This document shows, piece by piece, positions 1-7,314 of a DNA stretch of 36,519 nucleotides. The notes under the pieces are model-generated. The model made no database searches and was not told where the DNA came from. It was given only the letters and a program-made list of their open reading frames with translations. This DNA is from Arcicella sp. (GTDB lineage Bacteria > Bacteroidota > Bacteroidia > Cytophagales > Spirosomataceae). A program made the position numbers and the translations under genes. Numbering within the stretch: position 1 is the stretch's first letter; each line of letters begins with the position of its first letter. The stretch lies in assembly GCA_014376355.1 (NCBI GenBank), contig JACMRQ010000495.1:1-36519 (forward strand). The letters are read 5' to 3'.

Positions 1-239
1 AATTGCATAGAAAGATGACGATAAGCGACTGGGTTTTTCGCAATTGCCAACACGCCAGAAGTTTCTTTATCCAAGCGGTGACAAAGTTGTGCATCATTGG
101 CATATTCCTTCGCCATTCGCAAAATACTCAGTGAGTTATCCGCTTGGCGTTCGTCCAAAGAAGCTACATGAGGGGGTTTATTTATTAGAATATAGTCGTC
201 GTTCTCGAATATAATTAAGTCTTTGAAATTCAGTCTCAT
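1..239 (-). CDS. RluA-family RNA pseudouridine synthase, N-terminal part (cut by window edge)
   Basis: Reading the minus strand from the ATG at 239 gives about 79 residues of a protein that runs off the left edge. The protein contains the family signature HRLDKETSG at residues 54-62, in which Asp57 is the catalytic aspartate of RluA-type pseudouridine synthases. These enzymes isomerise specific uridines in rRNA or tRNA. The segment before the motif (LINKPPHVASLD) is the usual start of the catalytic domain. No N-terminal S4 domain is present, so this is an RluA/RluC-like short form rather than RluD. The RNA target cannot be told from this fragment. A promoter candidate lies at 292-325. Confidence 0.9.
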   Translation of the reverse strand, partial: MRLNFKDLIIFENDDYILINKPPHVASLDERQADNSLSILRMAKEYANDAQLCHRLDKETSGVLAIAKNPVAYRHLSMQ

Positions 240-662
240 AAAGGGTGTTCGTAATTTTACAGAAGAATAGATTTGTCTAATCTTACAAATACAAAGTTAC
301 CAAAATAAAACGAAACTGATTCAAAGGTTTTTTGAAGATGAAAGTCTTTATTTAACGGAAAGGCTTCCATAATTTATGATAAATTTTTCATTCCGTTAAT
401 AAAAATTCTTAATTTTACACTCAAGACGTTGTACAGTCTTTAAATAGACTATGGATTTATACCATTACTTTTGTTCCATTTCAATACATTGCCATTGATT
501 TTGTAAAACTCTTGTTGTTAACATAATTTAGTTGAAAAATAATACTTTAAAAAGAACTAACCACTTGATAAATAAATAGTTATAAAAATAAAAAGACACT
601 TTGTGAGATAATTTTTGTGTAATATATTTCCAAAGTATTTTATAAACTTAACTTATATTATT
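240..662. other. Intergenic region, no gene seen
   Basis: This divergent gap separates the RluA-family gene (minus) from the beta-barrel gene (plus). It is very AT-rich. Apart from the minus-strand promoter candidate at 292-325, no ORF with coding character, hairpin or clear plus-strand promoter could be supported. Confidence 0.6.
292..325 (-). promoter_or_regulatory. Candidate promoter of the RluA-family gene
   Basis: On the minus strand TAACTTTG (299-292) matches the Bacteroidota -7 box TAnnTTTG. A TTTG lies at 325-322, with a spacer of 22 nt, slightly longer than the usual 19-21. It would give a leader of about 45 nt before the ATG at 239. Confidence 0.4.
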
Positions 663-1337
663 ATGAAGTTTTTCTCATGTATTTTGTGTTTACTATTAAT
701 TAATTCTGTATCAAATGCCCAATTTAAAAAAGACCATTCATTTTTTAAATTTGGTATTAAATCCGTTAGTGTTCGTAGGGATAATATCTCGGCACGAGAT
801 GATTATATGCTAAAACCTGTCATTGATTTGGGCTTTGGCATCAATTATAATCTCTCTAAAAACCTGCGTTTTCAACCTGAAATTCATTATAGTCCTCGTG
901 GCTTTCAAGCAAAATATAACCTTACCGATTCAACATATATAGAAAATTCTCTGGAATTGCATTATTTTGATTTATGCCCAAATTTTAGTTACACCTTCCA
1001 AGGTCATAATAGTCTTAAAACAAGACTGAACGTGTGGGGAGGTCCCTATTTGGGAATAGGGATTGCTGGTAGAAATGTGCTTTCAGGTATTACGCTTAAC
1101 AAAACTGGAATAAAGGCCGATAGCACATTTACTGATAAAAGTGTAACCTTTAATAATGGACTAAACAGAATAGATTATGGTTTTAATGTTGGATTGGGAA
1201 TACAATTTGAACAAATTACCCAAGTTGGCATTTCTTACAGTATGGGTTTTAACAACATTTTAACTAACAGTAAGTTTCCTATTTATAATCGCTCAGTCGG
1301 CTTTTACGTAATTGTTTTATTTGATGACTTGTTCTAA
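663..1337 (+). CDS. Secreted outer-membrane beta-barrel protein (PorT/OMP_b-brl-like)
   Basis: The protein has 224 residues when started at the ATG at 663. That start directly gives a clean signal peptide (MKFFSCILCLLLINSVSNA, cleavage before QF), so the in-frame ATG at 615 is rejected. The mature part is made of alternating amphipathic strands rich in Tyr, Phe and Asn, with Gly-rich turns (for example NYNLSKNLRFQPEIHYSPRG and GGPYLGIGIAG), and it ends in aromatic/hydrophobic residues. This is the pattern of the PorT-like or 'outer membrane protein beta-barrel' families of Bacteroidota. The exact role is unknown. It stands alone, followed by a strong hairpin terminator at 1356-1401. Confidence 0.75.
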   Translation: MKFFSCILCLLLINSVSNAQFKKDHSFFKFGIKSVSVRRDNISARDDYMLKPVIDLGFGINYNLSKNLRFQPEIHYSPRGFQAKYNLTDSTYIENSLELHYFDLCPNFSYTFQGHNSLKTRLNVWGGPYLGIGIAGRNVLSGITLNKTGIKADSTFTDKSVTFNNGLNRIDYGFNVGLGIQFEQITQVGISYSMGFNNILTNSKFPIYNRSVGFYVIVLFDDLF

Positions 1338-1355
1338 CCAGTAATCGATGAAATT

Positions 1356-1401
1356 AAAAATGCCGATTGAGGAATGATAATAATTCTAAATCGGCATTTT
1401 T
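1356..1401. terminator. Bidirectional terminator between the beta-barrel gene and comM
   Basis: A perfect 13-bp inverted repeat, AAAAATGCCGATT (1356-1368) and AATCGGCATTTTT (1389-1401), has A/T runs on both sides. It sits between the convergent genes ending at 1337 and 1433 and can serve both. Confidence 0.85.
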
Positions 1402-1432
1402 AGTAAAAAAATACATTTGCTAATAATTCAAA

Positions 1433-2971
1433 CTATCCCGCCCAATTCTCTCTATCTAAACTTCTATATTGAATTGCCTCCGCCAAATGTTCAGTCCTAA
1501 TATCCTCAGTACCAGCTAAATCTGAAATAGTCCGAGCAACTTTTAAAATTCTATCATAGGCACGTGCTGATAATTGCAATTTTTCCATTGCCCGTTTTAA
1601 TAAAGCAATTCCTGCTTCGGTTAGCACACAAGTCTCTTTTACCATCTGAGAAGGCATCATAGCATTAGAATGTATTTCGGGATAATTTTTAAATCTTTCT
1701 GTCTGAATTTCACGGGCTTTTACGACTCGTTGTCGTATTTGGTCGGAAGATTCTGACTTTCTGTTAGAAGATAATTGCTCAAACTTTACGGGGGTAACCT
1801 CCACGTGCAAATCAATTCTATCCAATAAAGGTCCAGATATTTTATTCAAGTATTTTTGAACAACCCCCGGTCCGCATACGCAATCTTTTTCTGGATGATT
1901 ATAATATCCACAAGGGCAAGGGTTCATACTCGCAATTAACATAAAACTCGACGGAAATTCAACCGCCGACCTTGCTCTCGAAATAGACACTTTTCTATCT
2001 TCCAAAGGCTGACGCATCACTTCCAGAGCCGAGCGTTTAAATTCGGGCAATTCATCTAAAAACAAAACGCCATTGTGTGCCAATGAGATTTCGCCGGGTT
2101 GCGGATTACTTCCTCCTCCTACCAAGGCAGCATCCGAAATAGTATGATGTGGCGAACGATACGGACGAGTTGAAACCAAAGTTGCTTTTGTTCCCAACTT
2201 ACCCGCAACCGAATGTATTTTTGTAGTTTCCAAAGCTTCATGAAGGGTTAGCGGAGGTAAAATAGAGGGAATACGTTTCGCTAACATAGTTTTCCCCGCC
2301 CCAGGAGGCCCAATCATAACGGCATTATGTCCACCCGCTGCGGCAATTTCTAAAGCTCTTTTAATATTTTCTTGACCCTGTACGTGCGAGAAGTCAGCAT
2401 CATAATCATTCTGAGAATTCGAAAATATATCACGAGTATCCGTAATCAAAGGCTCAATTTTTAAAATTCCTCTCAAAAAATTAACCGCTTCTTTCAGGTT
2501 TTTAACAGCAATTACCTCTAAATTATTAACAATAGACGCTTCTAAAGCATTTTCAGTAGGCAATATAAACCCTTTAAACCCTTTCTTACGAGCTTCAATG
2601 GCAATGGGCAAAACACCCTTGATTGGTCGTAAAGTACCATCAAGTGCTAATTCACCCATGATAACGTAATTTTCAAGTTCTTTTAAATCCGCTTGTGTTG
2701 AAGCATGAATTATGCCTAAAGCAATGGGTAAATCATACGCTGAACCTTCCTTACGAATATCTGCAGGGGCAAGATTAACCACGACTTTCGTTCTGGGAAA
2801 GAAATATCCTACTTGTTTAATCGCAGATTCTACTCGTTGTTCAGATTCTTTGACAGCACCATCGGGCAAGCCCACAATGTAAAAATGTTGTCCTTGCCCT
2901 TCGCTAACTTCAACGGTGATAATTGTAGCATCAACTCCATGTAAGGCACTTCCGAAGGTTTTAGCGAGCAT
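1433..2971 (-). CDS. comM: ComM/YifB-family Mg-chelatase-like AAA+ ATPase
   Basis: The protein has 512 residues, the usual length for YifB/ComM. The N-terminal third is the Lon-protease-like ChlI domain found in this family. It is followed by a Mg-chelatase AAA+ module with Walker A GPPGAGKT at residues 221-228 and Walker B VLFLDELPEF. A Cys-rich insert (CPCGYYNHPEKDCVCGPG) and the C-terminal Mg_chelatase_C helical domain come after. In naturally transformable bacteria ComM is a hexameric helicase that promotes branch migration during integration of incoming DNA. Whether this host is transformable cannot be seen here. The gene is monocistronic, with a -7 candidate TATATTTG just upstream. Confidence 0.95.
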   Translation of the reverse strand: MLAKTFGSALHGVDATIITVEVSEGQGQHFYIVGLPDGAVKESEQRVESAIKQVGYFFPRTKVVVNLAPADIRKEGSAYDLPIALGIIHASTQADLKELENYVIMGELALDGTLRPIKGVLPIAIEARKKGFKGFILPTENALEASIVNNLEVIAVKNLKEAVNFLRGILKIEPLITDTRDIFSNSQNDYDADFSHVQGQENIKRALEIAAAGGHNAVMIGPPGAGKTMLAKRIPSILPPLTLHEALETTKIHSVAGKLGTKATLVSTRPYRSPHHTISDAALVGGGSNPQPGEISLAHNGVLFLDELPEFKRSALEVMRQPLEDRKVSISRARSAVEFPSSFMLIASMNPCPCGYYNHPEKDCVCGPGVVQKYLNKISGPLLDRIDLHVEVTPVKFEQLSSNRKSESSDQIRQRVVKAREIQTERFKNYPEIHSNAMMPSQMVKETCVLTEAGIALLKRAMEKLQLSARAYDRILKVARTISDLAGTEDIRTEHLAEAIQYRSLDRENWAG

Positions 2972-3003
2972 AGTTGTAGTGATTATATTATTTAGATTTT
3001 GGT

Positions 3004-3035
3004 CAAATATACAAAGAATTTTTCCTCAACCCAAC
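3004..3035 (-). promoter_or_regulatory. Candidate comM promoter
   Basis: Minus-strand TATATTTG (3011-3004) is a perfect TAnnTTTG -7 box. GTTG at 3035-3032 lies 20 nt upstream as a one-mismatch -33 element. The predicted leader is short, about 25 nt. Confidence 0.45.
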
Positions 3036-3140
3036 CAAATTAGAATCCTTGGATTGGGGATATTACGTTGAATTTGTTTTCAGAAAATAAATCGGTTTAC
3101 TAAAAATTTACTGTAATTTAGTTTATAAAATTCTAATTTT

Positions 3141-3890
3141 ATGCAACCTGATGCTTGGCAATTCCTCCAAAATTACACGCCCGCCCGTATAGCTCGTGGA
3201 CGTACAGGCCACAGCTTGCCTACTGTCGAACTTCTTAAATTTCAAGCCGATCATGCTCAAGCTCGTGATGCAGTTTATTCAGAGTTAGCTATTTCAGAAC
3301 TTACTACTTCAATTCGTAAAGTGTTTGATTTACACGTATTTAACTTTAAAAGTAAAATAAAAAATCGTACTCAATATCTCCAAAGACCAGATTTGGGCAG
3401 GACACTATCCTCTCAATCTAAAGAGGAATTGATGGGCATAAATTGTTCAGAATCAGACATTTGCTTTGTCATCGCTGATGGGCTTTCTGCCCAAGCAGTC
3501 AATCAAAATGCTTTACCTATTTTAGAAAATCTAATTCCTAAAATCAAAGAAATTAATTGGAAAATTGCCCCTATTTGCATCGTAGAACAAGGCAGAGTAG
3601 CAATTGGCGATGAAATTGGATTTCTCTTAAAATCAGAAATTATCGTAATTTTTATTGGCGAACGTCCAGGGCTAACTTCACCCGATAGTATGGGAACTTA
3701 CATTAGCTTTCGCCCCTATGTTGGCATGACCGATGAGAACCGTAATTGTGTTTCAAATATTCGTCCCGATGGGATGAATATTAATCTCGCTACCGAAAAG
3801 ATTTTATATCTTTTAACGGAAATAAAAACAAAAAAATTGAGTGGTGTAACTTTGAAAGATGAGTACAAAACAAATTTACCTTTACTTTAA
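3141..3890 (+). CDS. eutC: Ethanolamine ammonia-lyase light chain EutC
   Basis: The 249-residue protein starts with the family's opening pattern (TPARIARGRTGHSLPT, then FQADHAQARDAV). It ends with the conserved stretch MTDENRNCVSNIRPDGM followed by KLSGVTLKD. EutC is the small subunit of adenosylcobalamin-dependent ethanolamine ammonia-lyase, which splits ethanolamine into acetaldehyde and ammonia and must assemble with EutB. The heavy chain is not adjacent. It is encoded at 33411-34781, on the same strand and about 29.5 kb away, with no other eut gene or microcompartment gene nearby. Its neighbours comM and mntR look unrelated, so the gene seems to have its own promoter. Confidence 0.95.
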   Translation: MQPDAWQFLQNYTPARIARGRTGHSLPTVELLKFQADHAQARDAVYSELAISELTTSIRKVFDLHVFNFKSKIKNRTQYLQRPDLGRTLSSQSKEELMGINCSESDICFVIADGLSAQAVNQNALPILENLIPKIKEINWKIAPICIVEQGRVAIGDEIGFLLKSEIIVIFIGERPGLTSPDSMGTYISFRPYVGMTDENRNCVSNIRPDGMNINLATEKILYLLTEIKTKKLSGVTLKDEYKTNLPLL

Positions 3891-4098
3891 ATAAGTAGAA
3901 GATTTATTACCCAGTAACTGTAATAATTAGTTAATTATTGAATAAATACAATATAAATTTATGAAAAGTGGAAAAACCTATCGTAAATCCATCATTATTT
4001 TTCTTAAATTTTCCCTTTTCTATTCTTTATTCATGTAATTTATCACTTATATGAGCAAATTTTTGCACTAAAATTCTTGCTTTAATTATTACTTTTTA

Positions 4099-4170
4099 TA
4101 TTTTTGTGTAGCATTTTAACGATGCAAGTTTTTTAAACCTAACAAAGTGGCGGCTTTGTTAGGTTTTTTC
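4099..4170 (+). ncRNA. Possible very short transcript: promoter-like box followed by a terminator
   Basis: TATTTTTG at 4099-4106 fits TAnnTTTG, and CTTG at 4076-4079 lies 19 nt upstream. Transcription would start near 4113 and meet the strong hairpin at 4135-4166 followed by T6. That would give an RNA of only about 55-60 nt with no ORF. It could equally be chance, since the hairpin already has a purpose as the mntR terminator. The rest of the 3891-4188 gap shows nothing else. Confidence 0.2.
4135..4170. terminator. Terminator downstream of mntR (bidirectional)
   Basis: A perfect 13-bp stem, AAACCTAACAAAG (4135-4147) and CTTTGTTAGGTTT (4154-4166), has a 6-nt loop tggcgg and T/A runs on either side. 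It begins 23 bp after the mntR stop. Confidence 0.85.
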
Positions 4171-4188
4171 GTTTCAACGTTCATCCAA

Positions 4189-4845
4189 CTAAATACTTTT
4201 TACGAGTAAGTTTTTCGCCACTTCATAACTAATGAAATATTGATTACCTTCAATTTTAATGGTCAATGACTTATCGAAATCATTTATTTCTATTACATTA
4301 ATGTTCACACCTAAATGCATTCCGATTTTTGCCAAATATTGTAAAAAACTTGTAGAATGTTGAGTAACCCCCATCATCACAACTTCTTGATTAATTAATA
4401 TATCAGAAAGATTTTTATAAGTAGATTCAGGCATCCGTCCGTGTTTGTCTGGTATTGGATCGCCGTGTGGGTCAAATTGTGGAAAGCCCAAAAATTCATC
4501 TAATTGTTGCACTAATTTATCTGAATTTATATGTTCTAATTCCTCCGCTATTTCGTGGACTTCATCCCAGTTGAACCCTAATTTATCAACCAAAAAAACT
4601 TCCCATAATCTGTGTTTTCGGATGACTTTCAACGCCACATTTTCCCCTTTTTTCGTTAAACGAACCCCTTGATATTTCTGATAAATAACTAATTGCTTTT
4701 CCGATAGTTTACGTAACATATCAGTAACCGAAGCTGCCTTAGTTTGCGTTAGTTCAGCCACTGCGTTAGTACTAATTTCACTATCCGTTTCAGCAGATAA
4801 TTTGTAAATAATTTTAAGATAATTTTCTTCAGTAAATGAAACCAT
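4189..4845 (-). CDS. mntR: DtxR/MntR-family metal-dependent transcriptional regulator
   Basis: The 218-residue protein has the DtxR/MntR three-part layout. A winged helix at residues about 5-65 includes the recognition segment TKAASVTDMLRKLSEK. A metal-binding dimerisation domain (RKHRLWEVF, then EVHEIAEELEHI and FDPHGDPIP) spans roughly 70-140. A C-terminal FeoA/SH3-like domain runs from about 150 to 218. Such proteins bind Mn2+ or Fe2+ and then repress metal importers. It is divergent from mntH, with a palindrome between the two promoters, which supports Mn sensing and the name mntR. Iron sensing (IdeR-like) is possible. Confidence 0.9.
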   Translation of the reverse strand: MVSFTEENYLKIIYKLSAETDSEISTNAVAELTQTKAASVTDMLRKLSEKQLVIYQKYQGVRLTKKGENVALKVIRKHRLWEVFLVDKLGFNWDEVHEIAEELEHINSDKLVQQLDEFLGFPQFDPHGDPIPDKHGRMPESTYKNLSDILINQEVVMMGVTQHSTSFLQYLAKIGMHLGVNINVIEINDFDKSLTIKIEGNQYFISYEVAKNLLVKSI

Positions 4846-4972
4846 GATTTTTCGTTTAAGTAGTAGGTACTAATTATTAGATATGAATTGTAGGGTTTGA
4901 ATTATGAAGTAGAAAACTAATCACTACCCAATGCTTAATCCCTGCGACTTTATGCTTAATACCCGCTTACGA

Positions 4973-5004
4973 CAAAGATATTATTTTTCATACAATTAAA
5001 TAAA
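4973..5004 (-). promoter_or_regulatory. Candidate mntR promoter
   Basis: Minus-strand TATCTTTG (4980-4973) is a perfect -7 box. TTTA at 5004-5001, 20 nt upstream, is a one-mismatch -33 element that abuts the operator at 5005-5022. The leader would be about 120 nt. Confidence 0.5.
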
Positions 5005-5022
5005 TTTTAGACTAATCTAAAA
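5005..5022. promoter_or_regulatory. Candidate MntR operator in the divergent mntR/mntH region
   Basis: A perfect inverted repeat, TTTTAGA-N4-TCTAAAA, occupies 5005-5022. Its size and dyad spacing resemble DtxR/MntR boxes, whose half-sites are often TTAGG-like. It lies between the two divergent -33 elements, so one bound repressor could act on both genes. Binding is inferred, not shown. Confidence 0.6.
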
Positions 5023-5028
5023 AAATAT

Positions 5029-5059
5029 TTTGAATTGCCAATCGAACAAAATATCTTTG
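5029..5059 (+). promoter_or_regulatory. mntH promoter
   Basis: TTTG at 5029-5032 and TATCTTTG at 5052-5059 are separated by 19 nt, an exact match to the Bacteroidota -33/-7 consensus. The -33 box begins 6 bp after the candidate operator. Confidence 0.7.
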
Positions 5060-5096
5060 TATTAATACATCATCACCACCATTTTAATAATTATCA

Positions 5097-6407
5097 ATGA
5101 AAATAGAAAGTAATAATACAAATCATTCATTACCAGAAGTTTACGCATCTATAAATGTTCCTAAAAGTGGCTCATTTTGGCAAAAATTATGGGCATTTAC
5201 GGGGCCTGGATTAATGATTGCCGTGGGATATATGGATCCAGGAAATTGGGCTACTGACATTGCCGGTGGTGCAAAATTTGGTTATACCTTGATCTCTGTT
5301 ATCCTAATTTCAAACCTTTTTGCGATGTTACTCCAACATTTGTCCCTTAAATTAGGAATCGCTTCGGGGCAAGATTTGGCACAAGCCTGCAAAAGTTCTT
5401 ACTCAAAACCTGTTTCGTTTATCCTTTGGATTTTGTGTGAAATTGCCATTGCTGCTTGTGACTTGGCTGAAGTTATCGGTTCTGCCATTGCCTTGAATTT
5501 ATTGTTTGGATTGCCACTCACCGTTGGCGTAATTATTACTATACTTGATGTGTTTGTTTTATTATATTTTCAAGGTAGAGGATTTAGAACCTTGGAAAGC
5601 ATTGTTGCAGCCTTAATATTTATGATATTTTGTTGTTTCACTTATGAAATAATTATATCACAACCTTCTATATATCAAATATTTAGCAACATTTTACCCA
5701 AACCAGAAATTATCACCAATCCTGGAATGTTATATGTTGCAATTGGTATTTTAGGAGCAACCGTTATGCCTCATAATCTCTACCTTCATTCAAGTATAGT
5801 ACAAACTCGAAATTTTGAGAAAACCTCCGAAGGGAAACGTTCAGCCATTTTCTTTGCTACAATAGATTCAACTTTATCTTTGTCACTTGCCTTCTTTATT
5901 AATGCTGCAATTTTGATTTTGGCGGCGGCAACTTTCCACAATTCAGGAAATCAAAATGTAGCAGATATTCACGATGCCTATCATTTACTTGACCCTATTT
6001 TGGGTGTAAAATTTGCGGGTATTTTCTTTGCAGTTGCCTTATTAGCCTCGGGTCAAAACTCAACGCTGACGGGGACGTTGGCAGGGCAAATTGTGATGGA
6101 AGGTTTTTTGAATATCAGATTAAAACCTTGGCTCAGACGGCTAATTACAAGATTAGTAGCCGTTATTCCTGCCTTAATTATTTCCATTTTTTATGGTGAA
6201 AAAGGAACTGGAGAGTTATTGATTTTGAGTCAAGTAATTCTATCATTTCAATTGAGTTTTGCCGTTATTCCTTTAGTTATGTTTACAAGTGATAAATTGA
6301 AAATGGGCGAGTTTGCTAATTCAAAATTCCTAAAAATATCCTCTTGGATTGTTGCTGTCATTATAATGTCTTTGAATATTTATCTACTTTGGAATACGTT
6401 TTTTTAG
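5097..6407 (+). CDS. mntH: Nramp-family Mn2+/divalent metal:proton symporter MntH
   Basis: The 436-residue inner-membrane protein has about 11 hydrophobic segments. The two Nramp metal-site motifs are visible: DPGN in TM1 (YMDPGNWATD) and MPHN in TM6 (ATVMPHNLYLHSS). GQNSTLTGTLAGQIVMEGF is the conserved helix-10 region. Nramp proteins import Mn2+ (also Fe2+, Cd2+) with protons. The gene is divergent from the mntR regulator and has an exact Bacteroidota promoter beside the shared palindrome, so repression by Mn-loaded MntR is expected. The next gene starts 13 bp after the stop and is probably co-transcribed. Confidence 0.95.
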   Translation: MKIESNNTNHSLPEVYASINVPKSGSFWQKLWAFTGPGLMIAVGYMDPGNWATDIAGGAKFGYTLISVILISNLFAMLLQHLSLKLGIASGQDLAQACKSSYSKPVSFILWILCEIAIAACDLAEVIGSAIALNLLFGLPLTVGVIITILDVFVLLYFQGRGFRTLESIVAALIFMIFCCFTYEIIISQPSIYQIFSNILPKPEIITNPGMLYVAIGILGATVMPHNLYLHSSIVQTRNFEKTSEGKRSAIFFATIDSTLSLSLAFFINAAILILAAATFHNSGNQNVADIHDAYHLLDPILGVKFAGIFFAVALLASGQNSTLTGTLAGQIVMEGFLNIRLKPWLRRLITRLVAVIPALIISIFYGEKGTGELLILSQVILSFQLSFAVIPLVMFTSDKLKMGEFANSKFLKISSWIVAVIIMSLNIYLLWNTFF

Positions 6408-6420
6408 TTATTTTTACCGC

Positions 6421-6750
6421 ATGAAAATATTAAACCCTAATGGACTTGTTGATAATCTGTATAAATACGTCCAAACGAATATTGAAATTGCCAAAGTTGA
6501 AGTCCAAGAAAAAATTGAGGACACCATTAAAAAATTGGCTTTGATTGCCATTTTAGCAGTAACTTGTACCATATTTTTAACATTTTTTTTGATTACTTTA
6601 GGGTTATTTCTGAATAAAATATTAGCAAGTAAATACCTTGGTTTCCTGATAATTACTGTACTTTTAGGCGTAATTTGCGGTGTAACCTATTTTGCAATAA
6701 AGTCTTTTTTAGGACAAGCAAAAGACGTTGAAAACTTGCACAATTCATAG
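6421..6750 (+). CDS. Small phage-holin-family-like membrane protein
   Basis: The protein has 109 residues: an amphipathic N-terminal helix (about 8-40, rich in K/E), then two transmembrane segments at about 40-65 and 75-98 with a short basic turn, and a hydrophilic tail. This layout matches the 'phage holin family' (holin-X) proteins common in bacterial chromosomes, where most have no known lytic role. It lies 13 bp behind mntH and is likely translated from the same mRNA. Whether it has anything to do with metal transport is unknown. Confidence 0.6.
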   Translation: MKILNPNGLVDNLYKYVQTNIEIAKVEVQEKIEDTIKKLALIAILAVTCTIFLTFFLITLGLFLNKILASKYLGFLIITVLLGVICGVTYFAIKSFLGQAKDVENLHNS

Positions 6751-6864
6751 CAAAAATCGGGCAGTTTTTAGGTGATAGTTGTTAGAAATAGACAAAAGTT
6801 GATCCCCAATAAAAATTACAAATAACTATTCTATAATTTTTTCCATTGAAAAGGCATTTTTTTG

Positions 6865-6872
6865 TACTTTTG
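6865..6872 (+). promoter_or_regulatory. Candidate -7 box upstream of the 6913 gene
   Basis: TACTTTTG fits TAnnTTTG and lies about 40 bp before the ATG at 6913. No good -33 TTTG is found at 19-21 nt, only ATTG at 16 nt. Confidence 0.3.
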
Positions 6873-6912
6873 AACTGTTTTTAACGTAAATCAGGATTAA
6901 AAATAAATATTC

Positions 6913-7314
6913 ATGTTTCCATCCGTAAGCCAAAAAAAGACCTCCGAACGTAAGACTGAATTACACAAGGAGGCACAAGACTACAAGAAAACGATTGATG
7001 GTCAAGTAAATGACATCAAATCAGAAGTCGCCCGTATCGGAACAACCGTATTCGTTGTGGGTGTTGCGTTAGCTTCTGTGTATGCAATTTTCAGTTTATT
7101 TACTTCTGATTCTGAACCTAAAAAGGAGAAAATAAAAGTAGTTGAAAATTCAAATTTACCCTTGATTATTAGGAAAGAAAAAGGAACAGAATCTTGGTTA
7201 GTATCTTCAATAAAAGGATATATAATTACGTTTTTGATGGCAATTGCCAAAGACAAAATCGTGGAAGCGATGACGATTTTAAAAGAAAATAATGACCCAA
7301 AATCTCCTAAATAA
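6913..7314 (+). CDS. Hypothetical membrane protein with N-terminal charged helix
   Basis: This 133-residue protein was not recognised. A charged, probably coiled helix (about 5-42) is followed by one clear transmembrane segment (about 44-65, GTTVFVVGVALASVYAIF). A K/E-rich linker comes next, then a weaker hydrophobic stretch at about 95-112 (SIKGYIITFLMAIAKDK). Its 3' end overlaps the start of the GGGP synthase homologue by 23 nt in a different frame, so the two genes are probably translationally coupled. The positions fit a YtxH-like or phage-holin-accessory type of protein, but no family can be assigned. Confidence 0.6.
   Translation: MFPSVSQKKTSERKTELHKEAQDYKKTIDGQVNDIKSEVARIGTTVFVVGVALASVYAIFSLFTSDSEPKKEKIKVVENSNLPLIIRKEKGTESWLVSSIKGYIITFLMAIAKDKIVEAMTILKENNDPKSPK

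Noticed and set aside
4445-4672. 75-residue plus-strand ORF inside mntR
   Set aside because: It is antisense to a clearly coding regulator and shows no family pattern; many Cys and Ser come from the complementary codons.
6421-6750. Holin-like gene as a sign of a prophage
   Set aside because: No other phage gene (integrase, terminase, capsid, lysin) is present, and holin-X proteins are common in chromosomes.
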